Shown here one piece after another: positions 1 to 9,359 of a stretch of 64,000 nucleotides of DNA. This stretch comes from Chitinophagaceae bacterium UBA7600 (GTDB taxonomy: Bacteria; Bacteroidota; Bacteroidia; Chitinophagales; Chitinophagaceae). Position 1 is the first letter of the stretch. Each line of letters opens with the position of its first letter. The notes under the pieces were generated by a model. The model saw only the letters and a program-made list of their open reading frames with translations, searched no databases and was not told the DNA's origin. The position numbers were made by a program, and so were the translations under genes. Location: NCBI GenBank assembly GCA_002478885.1, contig DLKC01000053.1:1-64000 (forward strand), read 5' to 3'.

Positions 1-1845
1 CACCGGCGGGCGCACGTGAATAAAGTCTGTCATGAGTAACGAATCGGAGCATCCGCCATTGTAAACATAGAGCACCACAGAAAAATACCCTGTGTCAAAA
101 TAATGATGAGAAGGGTTTTGCTCATTACTTACCGTTCCATCGCCAAATTTCCATATCCAGAAGTCATTAACACCCGGAGTTTGATCGAAAAATTGCACTT
201 CAGACGATGCACATGCGTCTAGAGGATTGGCGGTAAAGCTAACCACGGGGCGTTCATTAATAAAAACAGCCTGAGGCATGGAAAATGAGTCGGTACACCC
301 GCCTGCTGTTGTTATTACAAGTGATACGTCGTAAACACCAGGTGTATTATAAACATGCACAGGAGTTGCCGAGTTTGAGCTTGTTCCATCTCCTAAATGC
401 CAGTTATAAGCTACCACCTGCTCCGGAGAATTAATAATTCCAACAAAAGAAACGGAAGAGTTCGTACATCCTTTAAATGGCATATTGAGTATCCCATTAA
501 TCACGGGCTTGCCAATCTTTACAAAGCCAGGCGCTGAAAAAGTGCTGCTGCAACTGCCTTTCGCTGAAAAAGCGGTGAGGGTAACCGTATAATTTCCATC
601 GCTTGTGTATGTGTGAGCGGGATTTATATTAGCAGAAGTGGTACCGTCACCAAAATCCCACAGCCATGTGCCGCCCGGTGAAGAAGTGTTTGTAAACTGT
701 ACGGTGAGTGGTGCCGTGCACTTGCCCAATACAGACGAAGATGTGAAGGACGCAACAGGAACATCAACAACTTCAATATTTTTTCTGATTGAGTTAGAAC
801 AGCCTCCAAAAGTTGCCTTATAATTTATGGAATATATTCCTGCTTTGGTGTATACATGCGTTACAGACAAGCCGCTTCCAACAGTACCGTCGCCAAAGTC
901 CCAAAAGCCTGACACAGCCGTTGAAGGATTGGAAGAGTCTTTTAAAGTAACAGACTGACCAACACATGCATTCAACGGCAATGAGAAATTTGCTTTTGGT
1001 GCACCTATAACCAATGGCTTTACGATGGTATCAGAACATCCATCACTATTAGACGCAACCAGGACTACCGAGTAGGTGCCGGCCTGGTTATACGTATGAG
1101 AAGGTGAGAGTGCTGTTGAACTGGTACCGTCTCCAAAAGTCCAGCTATATGACAGAGGCACAGCTGAATTCGACAGGTTGGAAAAATTTACAATAGTAGG
1201 TACCGTACATACATTGGTGAGTGAAAAATCAAAGCTTGACTGAACAGTGTCGGCAACTGAAATAAAAGAAGCCTTATTAACCGAATGCGAGCAGCCAAAG
1301 CTATTCGTAACCTTCAGTGTAACCGTAAATGTATCTGTAAGATTATAAAGGTGGGCAGGGTTTTGCGCCGAACTGCCGAGCCCATCGCCAAAGTCCCATA
1401 ACCAGGTTTTAATGGTGCCGCTGCCGGGATCAGATTTATCGGTAAAATTTACCATCAACGGAAAACACCCTGACGTCGGCGTTGCAGAAAATTCCACTTT
1501 AGGCTTAGCATAAACATTAATATAAGCAACCTTGGTAATTGAATCTTCGCCATTGGTGTCTTTTACCTTAAGTTTTACTGTATAAGAACCGGGGTTGATA
1601 TAAATAATACCCGGGTTTTGTTGTGTTATAGGAGCACCACCATCACCAAGATCCCACACCCACTCATCCGGACTACCTGTTGAACTGTCCTGAAATTGTA
1701 CAAATAAAGGACTGCAACCACCTGTGACTGACGAAGTAAAATCGGCCTTTAATTGTGAAAAGCCAACTAAACTCATAAGCATGAAAAGTGTTAGCAATAA
1801 CAGGGACTTCCGGGTAATATGGTTTTCAAAATAAAGGATCAACAT
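1..1845 (-). CDS. PKD-repeat surface protein, 3' end cut by window edge
   Basis: Exported multi-domain protein; 615 codons lie in the window and the frame is still open at base 1, so the C-terminus is missing. It carries at least seven PKD-type repeats, each with a W-x-FGDG-like core (WDLGDG, WDFGDG, WTFGDG, WHLGDG, WKFGDG variants) followed by a conserved H-Y/T turn and a T/V-V-x-L strand. PKD domains are beta-sandwiches common in secreted adhesins and polymer-binding proteins of Bacteroidota. The start at 1845 gives a hydrophobic N-terminus (LLLLTLFMLMSLVGFSQ) that works as a signal peptide; a shorter start inside it would lose the basic region. The next gene upstream on this strand (2367-5195) has the same architecture. 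Probably a cell-surface or gliding-related protein sorted by the type IX system, but the sorting domain would lie outside the window. Confidence 0.85.
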   Translation of the reverse strand, partial: MLILYFENHITRKSLLLLTLFMLMSLVGFSQLKADFTSSVTGGCSPLFVQFQDSSTGSPDEWVWDLGDGGAPITQQNPGIIYINPGSYTVKLKVKDTNGEDSITKVAYINVYAKPKVEFSATPTSGCFPLMVNFTDKSDPGSGTIKTWLWDFGDGLGSSAQNPAHLYNLTDTFTVTLKVTNSFGCSHSVNKASFISVADTVQSSFDFSLTNVCTVPTIVNFSNLSNSAVPLSYSWTFGDGTSSTALSPSHTYNQAGTYSVVLVASNSDGCSDTIVKPLVIGAPKANFSLPLNACVGQSVTLKDSSNPSTAVSGFWDFGDGTVGSGLSVTHVYTKAGIYSINYKATFGGCSNSIRKNIEVVDVPVASFTSSSVLGKCTAPLTVQFTNTSSPGGTWLWDFGDGTTSANINPAHTYTSDGNYTVTLTAFSAKGSCSSTFSAPGFVKIGKPVINGILNMPFKGCTNSSVSFVGIINSPEQVVAYNWHLGDGTSSNSATPVHVYNTPGVYDVSLVITTAGGCTDSFSMPQAVFINERPVVSFTANPLDACASSEVQFFDQTPGVNDFWIWKFGDGTVSNEQNPSHHYFDTGYFSVVLYVYNGGCSDSLLMTDFIHVRPPV

Positions 1846-2177
1846 TCAGCTTTTACTATAAACAAAAAAAAAGCCAATTTTAAATTTCAGACCGCTTTCT
1901 CCGCGGTTTGTGGTTTATATTATCCACATCGATTTAAAAACCGGGATAAGTATTCAGACTTATCAACATATCACACAAAATCGATCACACAAACAACGTG
2001 TAGTCAGAACAACAACATGCAGCGATGGTATTTCATGGAAATCGGGTACGAAGGGGAACTATTGTAATGGATATGCCCGCAATATAGCAAACATTTTCAA
2101 CAAGTAAAAACTACCTAGGCTTAACGACCGTTCAAACAAACATTGTATGTCGCTAAAATTAGTCGACACATATTTTT

Positions 2178-2229
2178 TACCTGGCTTTAGTAATTCTATT
2201 AAGCTTCGTTGCGTCGCACTCTTGTACTT
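2178..2229 (+). repeat. Family A intergenic repeat, forward copy
   Basis: Core GTTGCGTCGCACTCTTGTAC at 2208-2227, exact consensus. The left block reads TACCTGGC (2178-2185). It faces the reverse copy at 2307. Confidence 0.8.
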
Positions 2230-2306
2230 TCATAACTTATATAAGCACTTAACGGGTAATATACTTGATTATTGCCCATTGCTGTAAAGCCACCGGCTTT
2301 GTTGCA

Positions 2307-2364
2307 GTACAAGAGTGCGACGCAACCACTGTTGAACAAAGCGATGGAGGCCGATACATAAAAA
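2307..2364 (-). repeat. Family A intergenic repeat, reverse copy
   Basis: Core at 2307-2326 is the exact reverse complement of the consensus; the CGGC-side block (2349-2360) ends a few bases from the stop codon of the PKD gene, so on the coding strand the element starts right after the gene. Confidence 0.8.
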
Positions 2365-2366
2365 CA

Positions 2367-5195
2367 TTATAAAACAGTAACGTCTCCTTTGAAAGTCCAG
2401 GTAACGCCATCGTTACAGATAACCTCGATAAAATACATGTACACCCCCGGAGAAACCGGTTTTGAATAGTAGGTTCCATCCCACCCTTCGCTTTCGACGT
2501 CGGCAGGGAAATTGAGTTTTTGAAACACAAGCTGCCCGATGCGATTGAAAATGCGCATTGATTTAATAAGGAATAGTCCGTTGCCTCGCGGATAAAATTT
2601 ATCGTTCACATTATCTCCGTTCGGCGAAAAAGTGTTCGGAATAAAAATATTAGTGCCATCACACATTCCCCTAACCACTACATGGTCAGAAACACTGCAG
2701 CCATAACTATTGGTAGCTACCGCTGTATAGTTGATGATCTTGTTGGCTCTTGCCAAAGGTTGCGCACAGTCGGCACAGGAAAGATCGGTTACCGGCGTCC
2801 ACTTCCAGCTAATAATGTCGGGCGAACCGGAGGTTTTGATCAGAAAATTTGATCCACCCGCGACGGTTACAGCAGTATCAACAATATTGAAAACAGGGTA
2901 TGGCGAAACGATGATTTTTACAGAAGCGGAATCTTTAAAACATTGCTGTTTGTCAGAGCCTATTACAGTATATACTGTTGTTAAAGATGGCGTTGCTACC
3001 GGGTTATTTATACTTGTGCTGTTTAATCCCAGCGTCGGTGACCAGGTGTAACTATCTGCTCCTTTTGCCAACAGTTGAGTGGAAGTGCCGATGCAAACCG
3101 TGTCGAGCGCCGGAACTACCGATATCTTCAGCGGTTGTATAACCTTGAGTAAAACAGAGTCGCTTGCAACACAGCCAATACTGTCTATACCAGTTACAAA
3201 ATATTTGGTGGTTTTTAGTGGCTTGGCAACAGGACTGGCACAATTAGCACAGCTCAATGAAGGATCTGGAAACCAGTTGTAGTTTGCCCCGCCGGTTGCA
3301 TGGAGCACTGCACCACTGCCCGAGCAAATAAAACTATCGATGCCAGCATCAACGGGAGGCAGTGCGGCAATTCTTATTTTTTGCCGGGCAGTATCCCCAC
3401 AACCCAGGTTATCCATGATTGCCAAACTTACATCGTAGATACCAGCCGCCGCGTAAACATGTGAAGGATTTACGAGCGTAGAACTAAATCCATCATCAAA
3501 ATTCCAGTTGTGCGAAAGCGCGCTGCCTAAGGACTGATCGATAAATTGAACCGAGTCCCTGAAACAGCTTACAGAATCGACGGTAAAAAATTTTGCCAAA
3601 GGTCTCGGAACAGTAAACAGTAACCTGTTCTTTACAATGGAGTCTTTACAGCCGATTGCATCTGTAACGCTGAGCTTTACATTGAATGTATCGATACTGT
3701 GATAAGCGTGGGTGAAGGGAGGAGTAAGCAGGCTATCGGTTTTTCCGTCACCGTAGTCCCATACCCAGTTTACCAAAGTATGGGTACCATCAGTAGTTGA
3801 TTCGTCGGTAAACAAGTTCGAATAATCGAGACAGACAGATTTATTGGAACTAAATTTAGCGACGGGACCACTGACTATTAGTTTTGTAGTTGGTTTTGAC
3901 GTATCTGCGCAGCCATTCTTATCGGTGGTAATAACCAACGGATAAAAAGTTCCGGCTTTATCAAATACGTGGCTCGTGGCAGGAAAACCATTAAAGCCTG
4001 TTACTTTCGAGCCATCGCCAAAATCCCATGCGAAGGACTGAATATTTAAAGGGTTATAATTGGCAGCGTTAAAACGGACATTATCATATTTACAGATATC
4101 CGATCGAATGGCGGCAAATGCCAGAGAAGGTTGCTCATCAATAATATTTACAGAATCTATATCGGTGAAAGAGCATTCAGTACCAAACGCGGTAAGCTTC
4201 ACCAGATAGGTTCCTGGTGTTGCATATACATGCCTCGGAAATTTATTAATTGAATCTGTTGTGCCATCTCCGAAGTCCCACAGAAAACCTTTCTCACCCA
4301 AAAATTTCATTTGAAAATTTCGAACATAAGGCGAGTCACAATTTAATAATGACCGTATAGAAACATATGGGGGCTTAATATATATGAAGCCAGCTTTCGC
4401 GTTAGTGTCAGAACAGCCATTATAGGTCGCGATTAAGGTAACATCAATAAAACCTGTGTCAGTGAAGTTATGTAGAGGGCCTTTTTTTGTGGAGGTGTCG
4501 CCATCACCAAATTGCCATAGATAAGAGGTAGTGGTACCGGTTGTCGTATTGATAAAGTTGATGGGATCTGATGCGCAAGAACTCAAAGGCTTTGCGTTAA
4601 ATGAAGCTACCGGCTTTGTCCCCGTTGCAACTGCGGAAGGAATTACAAGTGTGTCGAAACAGCCTCTTGAATTGCCTGCGATTAAACTTACGGAATAACT
4701 GCCAGCACCAGAATAGGTATGCAAAGGCGACGGCAAAGAAGAAATTGTACCGTCTCCAAAATTCCATGACCATGAAGTAATAATACCGGTACTAGGCAAA
4801 CTGGAATCTTTGAACTGAATGTCCAGCGGAATACAGCCAGCCACGGGCAGGTAGTTGAAAAGCGCTTTCGGCAATGAATCAACCGTGATATACGCAACGG
4901 CCAATGTATCGTCGGAAAGCAGGCCTGTGCTTACTCTTAAATATACAGTATACAACCCCGGCCTGTCATAAACAACGAATGGGTTTACAACAGAGGCTGT
5001 TTTCCCATTACCAAAATCCCATGAAAAATTTGTTGGGTTACCTGTAGAAAGGTTAGTGAACTGAACCTGCAAAGTTCCACAGCCATGCGTGACATTAGCA
5101 GCGAAAGAGGCTACTAACTGGGCTTTACTATTAAAAAACCCGGTTAAAAGGAAAAGGGAAAGGACAATGGCTTTTTTACACACTAATTTTCTCAA
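2367..5195 (-). CDS. PKD-repeat protein with gliding/T9SS type B C-terminal domain
   Basis: A 942-residue exported protein. Residues 1-26 form a signal peptide (MRKLVCKKAIVLSLF... ending SKAQ). At least seven PKD repeats follow, recognisable by cores such as SWDFGNG, SWNFGDG, LWQFGDG, LWDFGDG, AWDFGDG, VWDYGDG and NWNFDDG. Two shorter repeats with paired cysteines (CANCASP, CADCAQP) lie before the end. The last 90 or so residues (FIPNTFSPNGDNVND, then RIFNRIGQLVF, GWDGTY, GVYMYFIEV) match the CHU_C/type B sorting domain used by the type IX secretion system. The protein should therefore cross the outer membrane and stay on or leave the surface. Its ligand is unknown. It is separated from the next PKD gene by 521 bp, so co-transcription is uncertain. 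Confidence 0.92.
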   Translation of the reverse strand: MRKLVCKKAIVLSLFLLTGFFNSKAQLVASFAANVTHGCGTLQVQFTNLSTGNPTNFSWDFGNGKTASVVNPFVVYDRPGLYTVYLRVSTGLLSDDTLAVAYITVDSLPKALFNYLPVAGCIPLDIQFKDSSLPSTGIITSWSWNFGDGTISSLPSPLHTYSGAGSYSVSLIAGNSRGCFDTLVIPSAVATGTKPVASFNAKPLSSCASDPINFINTTTGTTTSYLWQFGDGDTSTKKGPLHNFTDTGFIDVTLIATYNGCSDTNAKAGFIYIKPPYVSIRSLLNCDSPYVRNFQMKFLGEKGFLWDFGDGTTDSINKFPRHVYATPGTYLVKLTAFGTECSFTDIDSVNIIDEQPSLAFAAIRSDICKYDNVRFNAANYNPLNIQSFAWDFGDGSKVTGFNGFPATSHVFDKAGTFYPLVITTDKNGCADTSKPTTKLIVSGPVAKFSSNKSVCLDYSNLFTDESTTDGTHTLVNWVWDYGDGKTDSLLTPPFTHAYHSIDTFNVKLSVTDAIGCKDSIVKNRLLFTVPRPLAKFFTVDSVSCFRDSVQFIDQSLGSALSHNWNFDDGFSSTLVNPSHVYAAAGIYDVSLAIMDNLGCGDTARQKIRIAALPPVDAGIDSFICSGSGAVLHATGGANYNWFPDPSLSCANCASPVAKPLKTTKYFVTGIDSIGCVASDSVLLKVIQPLKISVVPALDTVCIGTSTQLLAKGADSYTWSPTLGLNSTSINNPVATPSLTTVYTVIGSDKQQCFKDSASVKIIVSPYPVFNIVDTAVTVAGGSNFLIKTSGSPDIISWKWTPVTDLSCADCAQPLARANKIINYTAVATNSYGCSVSDHVVVRGMCDGTNIFIPNTFSPNGDNVNDKFYPRGNGLFLIKSMRIFNRIGQLVFQKLNFPADVESEGWDGTYYSKPVSPGVYMYFIEVICNDGVTWTFKGDVTVL

Positions 5196-5327
5196 TAAAA
5201 TATCTCAGTAACGCCTGGTCGTCAATTTTAGTACCGGCAATTAAAAGCATTAATTGCTTATAAACGAGCTGATTAAAATAAATTAATTATCAAGCTCACC
5301 TTTTAATGCAAAGTAAAGTCTGCTTTA

Positions 5328-5984
5328 TCAAAGCCTCATTTCCGGAACATCGCCTTCTATAAACAGTTTTCCAGCAGTTTTCAGTTTTATTTCTTCTACT
5401 GAAACTCCCGGTGCTCTCTCCGTAAGCAAAAACCCATCGGGTGTTATTTCCAGAACAGCAAGGTCGGTAACAATTTTTTTTACGCATTTTACACCGGTAA
5501 GTGGCAAAGTGCATCCAGGTAAAAGTTTACTTTCGCCTTTTGGATTTGTATGTTGCATTGCTACAATGATATTTTTTGCACTGGCAACAAGATCCATCGC
5601 ACCACCCATCCCTTTGATCATTTTGCCGGGAATCTTCCAGTTAGCAATATCACCTGTTTCGCTAACTTCCATTGCCCCTAGCACTGTAAGATCTATTTTC
5701 CCCGCCCTGATCATTCCAAAACTTTCAGCACTATCAAAAAACGCAGCACCTGGAATAACCGTAACAGTCTCTTTTCCTGCATTTATCAGATCTGCATCAA
5801 GCTCTTCTTCCGTTGGATAAGGACCGGTCCCAAGTATCCCGTTCTCGCTTTGCAATATTACAGATATGCCTTCGGGAATGAAATTCGCCACCAGTGTTGG
5901 AATACCGATACCAAGATTAACATACATACCATCTTCTAATTCCTGCGCAATCCTTTTTGCTATCCCATATTTATCGAGTGCCAT
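5328..5984 (-). CDS. scoB: 3-oxoacid CoA-transferase subunit B
   Basis: 218 residues, the usual length of the B (beta) subunit of succinyl-CoA:3-ketoacid CoA-transferase. The sequence shows the [10 protein letters not shown] glycine-rich stretch near residue 25 and the SENGILG motif near residue 46, whose glutamate forms the CoA thioester in this family; [14 protein letters not shown] and [10 protein letters not shown] are also typical. The enzyme moves CoA between succinate and acetoacetate in ketone-body or branched-chain catabolism, in the cytoplasm, as a heteromer with subunit A. No subunit A gene lies in the window: the upstream neighbour is a divergent cupin gene and downstream is the PKD gene. 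Subunit A must be encoded elsewhere or beyond this region. Confidence 0.95.
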   Translation of the reverse strand: MALDKYGIAKRIAQELEDGMYVNLGIGIPTLVANFIPEGISVILQSENGILGTGPYPTEEELDADLINAGKETVTVIPGAAFFDSAESFGMIRAGKIDLTVLGAMEVSETGDIANWKIPGKMIKGMGGAMDLVASAKNIIVAMQHTNPKGESKLLPGCTLPLTGVKCVKKIVTDLAVLEITPDGFLLTERAPGVSVEEIKLKTAGKLFIEGDVPEMRL

Positions 5985-6142
5985 AGACCAGTGTTTAAAA
6001 TTAAGCCAGTCAATAAGTATTGATGGCTGATAACCGCTGATTGCAAAATTAAACGTAAGTGGCTAAATAAATTTTTCTTTCGACAGGTCGCCATCGATAT
6101 ATTAGCGGCCTTAATTACTGTTAACCAACTTAAAGTTGATAT

Positions 6143-6646
6143 TTGAAGCAGAAGGCAAATACCTACATTGAAACATTCGGTTTAAAGCCGCATCCCGAAG
6201 GTGGTTACTATGTCCGTTCGTACCAATCTGAGATCACGATTGAACAGACTTGTTTGCCTGGAAGGTTCAATGGAAGCAGGTTGCTTTCAACCGCTATTTA
6301 CTATTTATTAAAGGAAAACGATTTCTCCGCTTTTCATCGCTTAAATAATGACGAATGTTGGCACTTTTATGCTGGCGGCTCGTTAGCTCTTTTCATTATT
6401 GAAAACGACGGGAGCCTTCAACAGGTTATTCTGGGAAATAATATTGCTGAAAAAGAAGTACCACAATTTGTTATTAAAGCAGGAAAATGGTTTGCAGCTG
6501 CACCATGTGCACCCGCCGCATTCAGTTTTGTGGGATGTACTCTGGCACCGGGATTCGATTTCGATGACCTGGAATTCGCAAACCGCGATATGCTCGTCGC
6601 TCAATACCCCACACACAAATCCCTTATAGAAAAATTCACAAGATAA
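6143..6646 (+). CDS. Cupin_5 (DUF985) family protein, TTG start
   Basis: 167 residues, single-domain cupin of the DUF985 type (YML079w-like). Near the N-terminus is FGLKPHPEGGYYVRSY and in the middle CWHFYAGGSLALFII, both hallmarks of the family; the C-terminal part has APCAPAAFSFVGCTLAPGFDFDDLEFA. Members bind small ligands but no general reaction is agreed. The only usable start is TTG at 6143, since no in-frame ATG occurs before the conserved HPEGG block. The gene is divergent from scoB and its last 11 bases overlap the 3' end of the convergent membrane-protein gene. Confidence 0.88.
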   Translation: MKQKANTYIETFGLKPHPEGGYYVRSYQSEITIEQTCLPGRFNGSRLLSTAIYYLLKENDFSAFHRLNNDECWHFYAGGSLALFIIENDGSLQQVILGNNIAEKEVPQFVIKAGKWFAAAPCAPAAFSFVGCTLAPGFDFDDLEFANRDMLVAQYPTHKSLIEKFTR

Positions 6647-7067
6647 TTTCCGGGGCTTTCCTATTTGCCGACATATAATTACCAGGAATTTGTACCGAAG
6701 TTTTTTGAACATCCCGCTCTTTCAGCATTCTAATAACCATAAAACATATAATAGCAATCGACAGTATTACGATCACAGCAATAATACCCCACAGAAGGTT
6801 TTTTATTTTCCTTTTTTCTTTCTTCTGCTTTCGCTCCTGTAACTGAATACCAAGGTTCTTGTTAATTTCATCTACAAAGTGTTCCAGTTTGCTCTCGGAC
6901 GAAAAGGCCTGTAAGCCTTCCACCGCATCATCTATAAATTCAGATTCGACCATACCCCGCTCCACCGCAAAAATATCATCAGGACCTGCCTCACCCGAAA
7001 GATATTTTTTCAGTTGATCTTGGCTAAGGTCATCTTCGTTATTCAATATATTTTCCAACTCTTCCAT
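6636..7067 (-). CDS. Membrane protein paired with ECF sigma factor, anti-sigma-like
   Basis: 143 residues with one membrane segment at about residues 89-111 (LLWGIIAVIVILSIAIICF), a basic stretch before it (QERKQKKEKRKIK) and a short C-terminal tail. The N-terminal part (DQLKKYLSGEAGPDDIFAVERGMVESEFIDDAVEGLQ) looks like the small cytoplasmic domain seen in Bacteroidota proteins encoded next to ECF sigma factors, with the pattern of a zinc-free anti-sigma region. Its ATG follows the sigma-factor stop codon directly (TAGATG), so the two are translated together. The role as membrane anti-sigma factor is inferred from context. I do not recognise a named family. Confidence 0.75.
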   Translation of the reverse strand: MEELENILNNEDDLSQDQLKKYLSGEAGPDDIFAVERGMVESEFIDDAVEGLQAFSSESKLEHFVDEINKNLGIQLQERKQKKEKRKIKNLLWGIIAVIVILSIAIICFMVIRMLKERDVQKTSVQIPGNYMSANRKAPEIIL

Positions 7068-7634
7068 CTAATGTCTCATCTTTTTTTCAACCATTATTTT
7101 TAGGTTGCGTTTTGCATTCTGAATATAACTTTTCACCTGCATTATATTAAAGCCGGTAGATGCAACAATATCACTGTAACTCTTTTTCTGCAGGTAAAAT
7201 AAAGTTACACATGTTTTCTGCTCTGCCGAAAGTTCATTCATCGACTGCTCAATAAGCCCAAGTAAGCGGTCTTTTTCTCTTAAAGATTCCAGGCCAGATT
7301 CTTCTGCCGCAGGTTGAAACGACTCATTAATTTCCCTGGTCATCTTGCCGGTCTTGTCCCTCAGCTGCATAAGGCAGTGATTACGCGCCACCATATATAA
7401 CCAGCTTTTAAAATAGTCTACCTTGTATTTCTGCAGTTCGGCGATTACTTTTAAAAACACTTGTTGTACGGCATCCTTTGCAGCCTCTTCATTCTTCAGA
7501 TACTTCATACAAACGCCCAGCAGCAGCATGGTGTAACGCTGTAACAGGGCACCGAGCAGTTTATTATCCCGTTGTGCATAAAATTGCGCCAGCAGTTCAT
7601 TGTCGCTCATATGGTTGAAGGCATCTTTATTCAC
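7068..7634 (-). CDS. ECF-type RNA polymerase sigma factor
   Basis: 188 residues. Region 2 lies around residues 25-90 and includes EAAKDAVQQVFLKVIAEL and the promoter-melting helix FKSWLYMVARNHCLMQLRDK. Region 4 (about residues 130-185) holds LSAEQKTCVTLFYLQKKSYSDI followed by a helix-turn-helix ending in VKSYIQNAKRNLKI. This is the sigma-70 region 2/region 4 layout of extracytoplasmic-function sigma factors in Bacteroidota. It should recruit RNA polymerase to a small regulon; the target genes cannot be read from here. The abutting downstream gene for a single-pass membrane protein is the likely partner controlling it. Upstream lies a 347-bp gap with two dispersed repeats. Confidence 0.93.
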   Translation of the reverse strand: MNKDAFNHMSDNELLAQFYAQRDNKLLGALLQRYTMLLLGVCMKYLKNEEAAKDAVQQVFLKVIAELQKYKVDYFKSWLYMVARNHCLMQLRDKTGKMTREINESFQPAAEESGLESLREKDRLLGLIEQSMNELSAEQKTCVTLFYLQKKSYSDIVASTGFNIMQVKSYIQNAKRNLKIMVEKKMRH

Positions 7635-7763
7635 AGCGGTAAAGTAAATATTTCTCCCTTACATGATGCATGATTTTACTAAATCCATAAATAAATTATT
7701 TGTGGTTTAGAACATTGTTGAAAAAGAGTTTGTGTAACGGGCACCTGTTCTTTGGGCATCTTC

Positions 7764-7783
7764 GTTGTGTCACTCACTTGTAG
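7764..7783 (+). repeat. Family B intergenic repeat, forward copy
   Basis: GTTGTGTCACTCACTTGTAG, one mismatch to the family B consensus in the last base. Preceded by GGGCATC, a degenerate form of the GGCATCGCC flank seen at other copies. Confidence 0.75.
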
Positions 7784-7859
7784 TGTTGATGCTATGAGCA
7801 ACAATCCAAGGGCTTCAAAACAAAAAACAAAGCCGGCGTTGGCTCAGCATTATTCTGAT

Positions 7860-7915
7860 GTACAAGAGTGCGACGCAACAGCAGTTTAATACCTGTTTAA
7901 GAGCCGGGTACATAA
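7860..7915 (-). repeat. Family A intergenic repeat, reverse copy
   Basis: Exact core at 7860-7879; the far end carries GCCGGGTACAT (7903-7913), the reverse of the ATGTACCCGGC left block. A complete, well-preserved copy. Confidence 0.85.
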
Positions 7916-7956
7916 AACTGTATACAGTTGTATGGCGCAGCTTTGCCGCATTCCCT

Positions 7957-7964
7957 TACTTTTG
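7957..7964 (+). promoter_or_regulatory. Promoter -7 box of tyrS
   Basis: TACTTTTG matches the Bacteroidota -7 consensus TANNTTTG and lies 17 nt before the ATG at 7982. It supports that start over upstream in-frame ATGs, which would lie upstream of the promoter. Confidence 0.55.
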
Positions 7965-7981
7965 CCCAAAATTTTCTGAGG

Positions 7982-9259
7982 ATGAATCTCATAGAAGAAC
8001 TGCAATGGCGCGGCATGATACAAGACATAATGCCTGGAACCGAAGATCAACTGAAAAAAGAAATGACATCGGGCTATATTGGTTTCGACCCAACCAGTGA
8101 CAGCCTTCATATCGGCAGTCTTGTGCCTATTCTTTTACTTGTACACATGCAACGTGCAGGCCATAAACCATATGCCCTGGTGGGTGGTGCAACCGGCATG
8201 GTGGGCGACCCAAGCGGTAAGAGCGAAGAGCGAAACCTGTTAAGTGAAGAAACGCTTCAAAACAACCAGGCTGGTGTAAAGAAACAGCTGGAAAAATTTC
8301 TTGATTTTGATACTTCAAGATCCAATGCCGCGGTTATGGTAAATAATTACGACTGGTTTAAAGAAATAGGGTTCCTCTCTTTTATTCGCGATGTAGGCAA
8401 ACACATTACCGTTAACTATATGATGGCAAAAGATAGTGTTAAAAAACGTATTGAAGGTGATACTGGTTTGAGTTTCACTGAGTTTACTTACCAATTGATT
8501 CAAGGTTACGATTTTTACTGGCTTTACCAACATAAAAACTGCAAGTTACAAATGGGCGGTAGTGATCAGTGGGGCAATATTACGACCGGTACCGAGCTCA
8601 TACGCCGCAAGGCCGGTGGCGAAGCTTTTGCATTCACATGCCCGTTGTTAACAAAGTCTGACGGCGGGAAGTTTGGCAAAACTGAAAAAGGAAATGTGTG
8701 GCTCGATCCGGAAAAAACCAGTCCCTATCAATTCTACCAATTTTGGCTAAACGCCGGCGACGAGGATGCAAAAAAGTGGATAAAGATTTTTACTTTCTTA
8801 ACAAAAACAGCGGTAAACGAAATTATTGCAGCGCATAACACAGATGCAAGCAAACGCCTATTACAGAAAACGCTTGCAAAAGAGATTACCACATTCGTGC
8901 ATGGTGAAGAAGAATACAATAAGGCACTGGAGACAACAGAAAAATTATTTGCAAACCAATCGGCACCTGCTGAATCGCTCAGTGTTGAAGATCTAGAAAG
9001 CATGGAAGGTGTTGTAAAAGTGGAATTTTCTTTGTCCAAACTTGAGGAGGGCACAGATATCATTTCTTTTCTCGCGGAAATAGCTATTTTCCCCAGCAAA
9101 GGCGAAGCAAGAAAGATGCTTCAAAACGGGGGCGTAAGCATTAACCGTAAAAAGGTGGAAGACCTACAATCGGTCGTTAACAAGTCTTTACTTTTACATG
9201 GTCAGTACCTGCTTATTCAAAAAGGTAAAAAGAATTACTATCTCGTTAAAGCGAATTGA
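7982..9259 (+). CDS. tyrS: Tyrosyl-tRNA synthetase
   Basis: 425 residues; charges tRNA-Tyr with tyrosine in the cytoplasm. Class I signature HIGS is at residues 43-46 and the KMSKS-equivalent KFGKT at 230-234; GGSDQWGNI (192-200) is the tyrosine/ATP-pocket motif typical of TyrS. The last 70 residues form an S4-type RNA-binding domain ([23 protein letters not shown]). The open frame extends upstream to 7928, but that extension crosses the promoter box; ATG 7982, preceded by GAGG, gives the normal family length. A terminator-like stem follows the stop codon. Confidence 0.97.
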   Translation: MNLIEELQWRGMIQDIMPGTEDQLKKEMTSGYIGFDPTSDSLHIGSLVPILLLVHMQRAGHKPYALVGGATGMVGDPSGKSEERNLLSEETLQNNQAGVKKQLEKFLDFDTSRSNAAVMVNNYDWFKEIGFLSFIRDVGKHITVNYMMAKDSVKKRIEGDTGLSFTEFTYQLIQGYDFYWLYQHKNCKLQMGGSDQWGNITTGTELIRRKAGGEAFAFTCPLLTKSDGGKFGKTEKGNVWLDPEKTSPYQFYQFWLNAGDEDAKKWIKIFTFLTKTAVNEIIAAHNTDASKRLLQKTLAKEITTFVHGEEEYNKALETTEKLFANQSAPAESLSVEDLESMEGVVKVEFSLSKLEEGTDIISFLAEIAIFPSKGEARKMLQNGGVSINRKKVEDLQSVVNKSLLLHGQYLLIQKGKKNYYLVKAN

Positions 9260-9287
9260 AATACGGAACCAATTAAAATTAAAACAC

Positions 9288-9321
9288 AAAAGGCAGCCCG
9301 GTATAAAACCTACTGCCTTTT
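9288..9321. terminator. Bidirectional terminator between tyrS and the 104-residue gene
   Basis: Inverted repeat AAAAGGCAG (9288-9296) / CTGCCTTTT (9313-9321), 9-bp stem with a 16-nt loop, with T- or A-rich flanks on both sides, between convergent genes. Confidence 0.65.
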
Positions 9322-9359
9322 GCCCTTTTCACAATAACACACGTTTTTACAAGTGCGTT

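Larger units (their letters stand above)
1846..2366. other. AT-rich intergenic region with repeats
   Basis: A 521-bp gap between the two PKD genes with no convincing gene. The right half holds two family A repeats facing each other (about 2178-2229 and 2307-2364). The left half is AT-rich and has one perfect DnaA-box-like 9-mer, TTATCCACA at 1920-1928, and a near match TTATCAACA at 1960-1968. A small hairpin (AAAGCC/GGCTTT, 2286-2300) lies downstream of the 942-residue gene. Short open frames here show no protein-like composition. Confidence 0.6.
7635..7981. other. Divergent intergenic region with two repeats and the tyrS promoter
   Basis: 347 bp between the sigma-factor gene and tyrS. It contains a family B repeat (7764-7783), a family A repeat (7860-7915) and a TACTTTTG promoter box just before tyrS. 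No other gene is supported. Confidence 0.7.

Noticed and set aside
1819..2107. Two overlapping plus-strand open frames of 82 and 65 codons
   Set aside because: They lie in an AT-rich spacer, have poly-Lys/Asn composition and no start signal; no conserved motif. The first overlaps the start of the PKD gene.
7928..7981. Longer start of tyrS at 7928
   Set aside because: The region contains the promoter box and the added residues (MYGAALPHS...) do not belong to TyrS.
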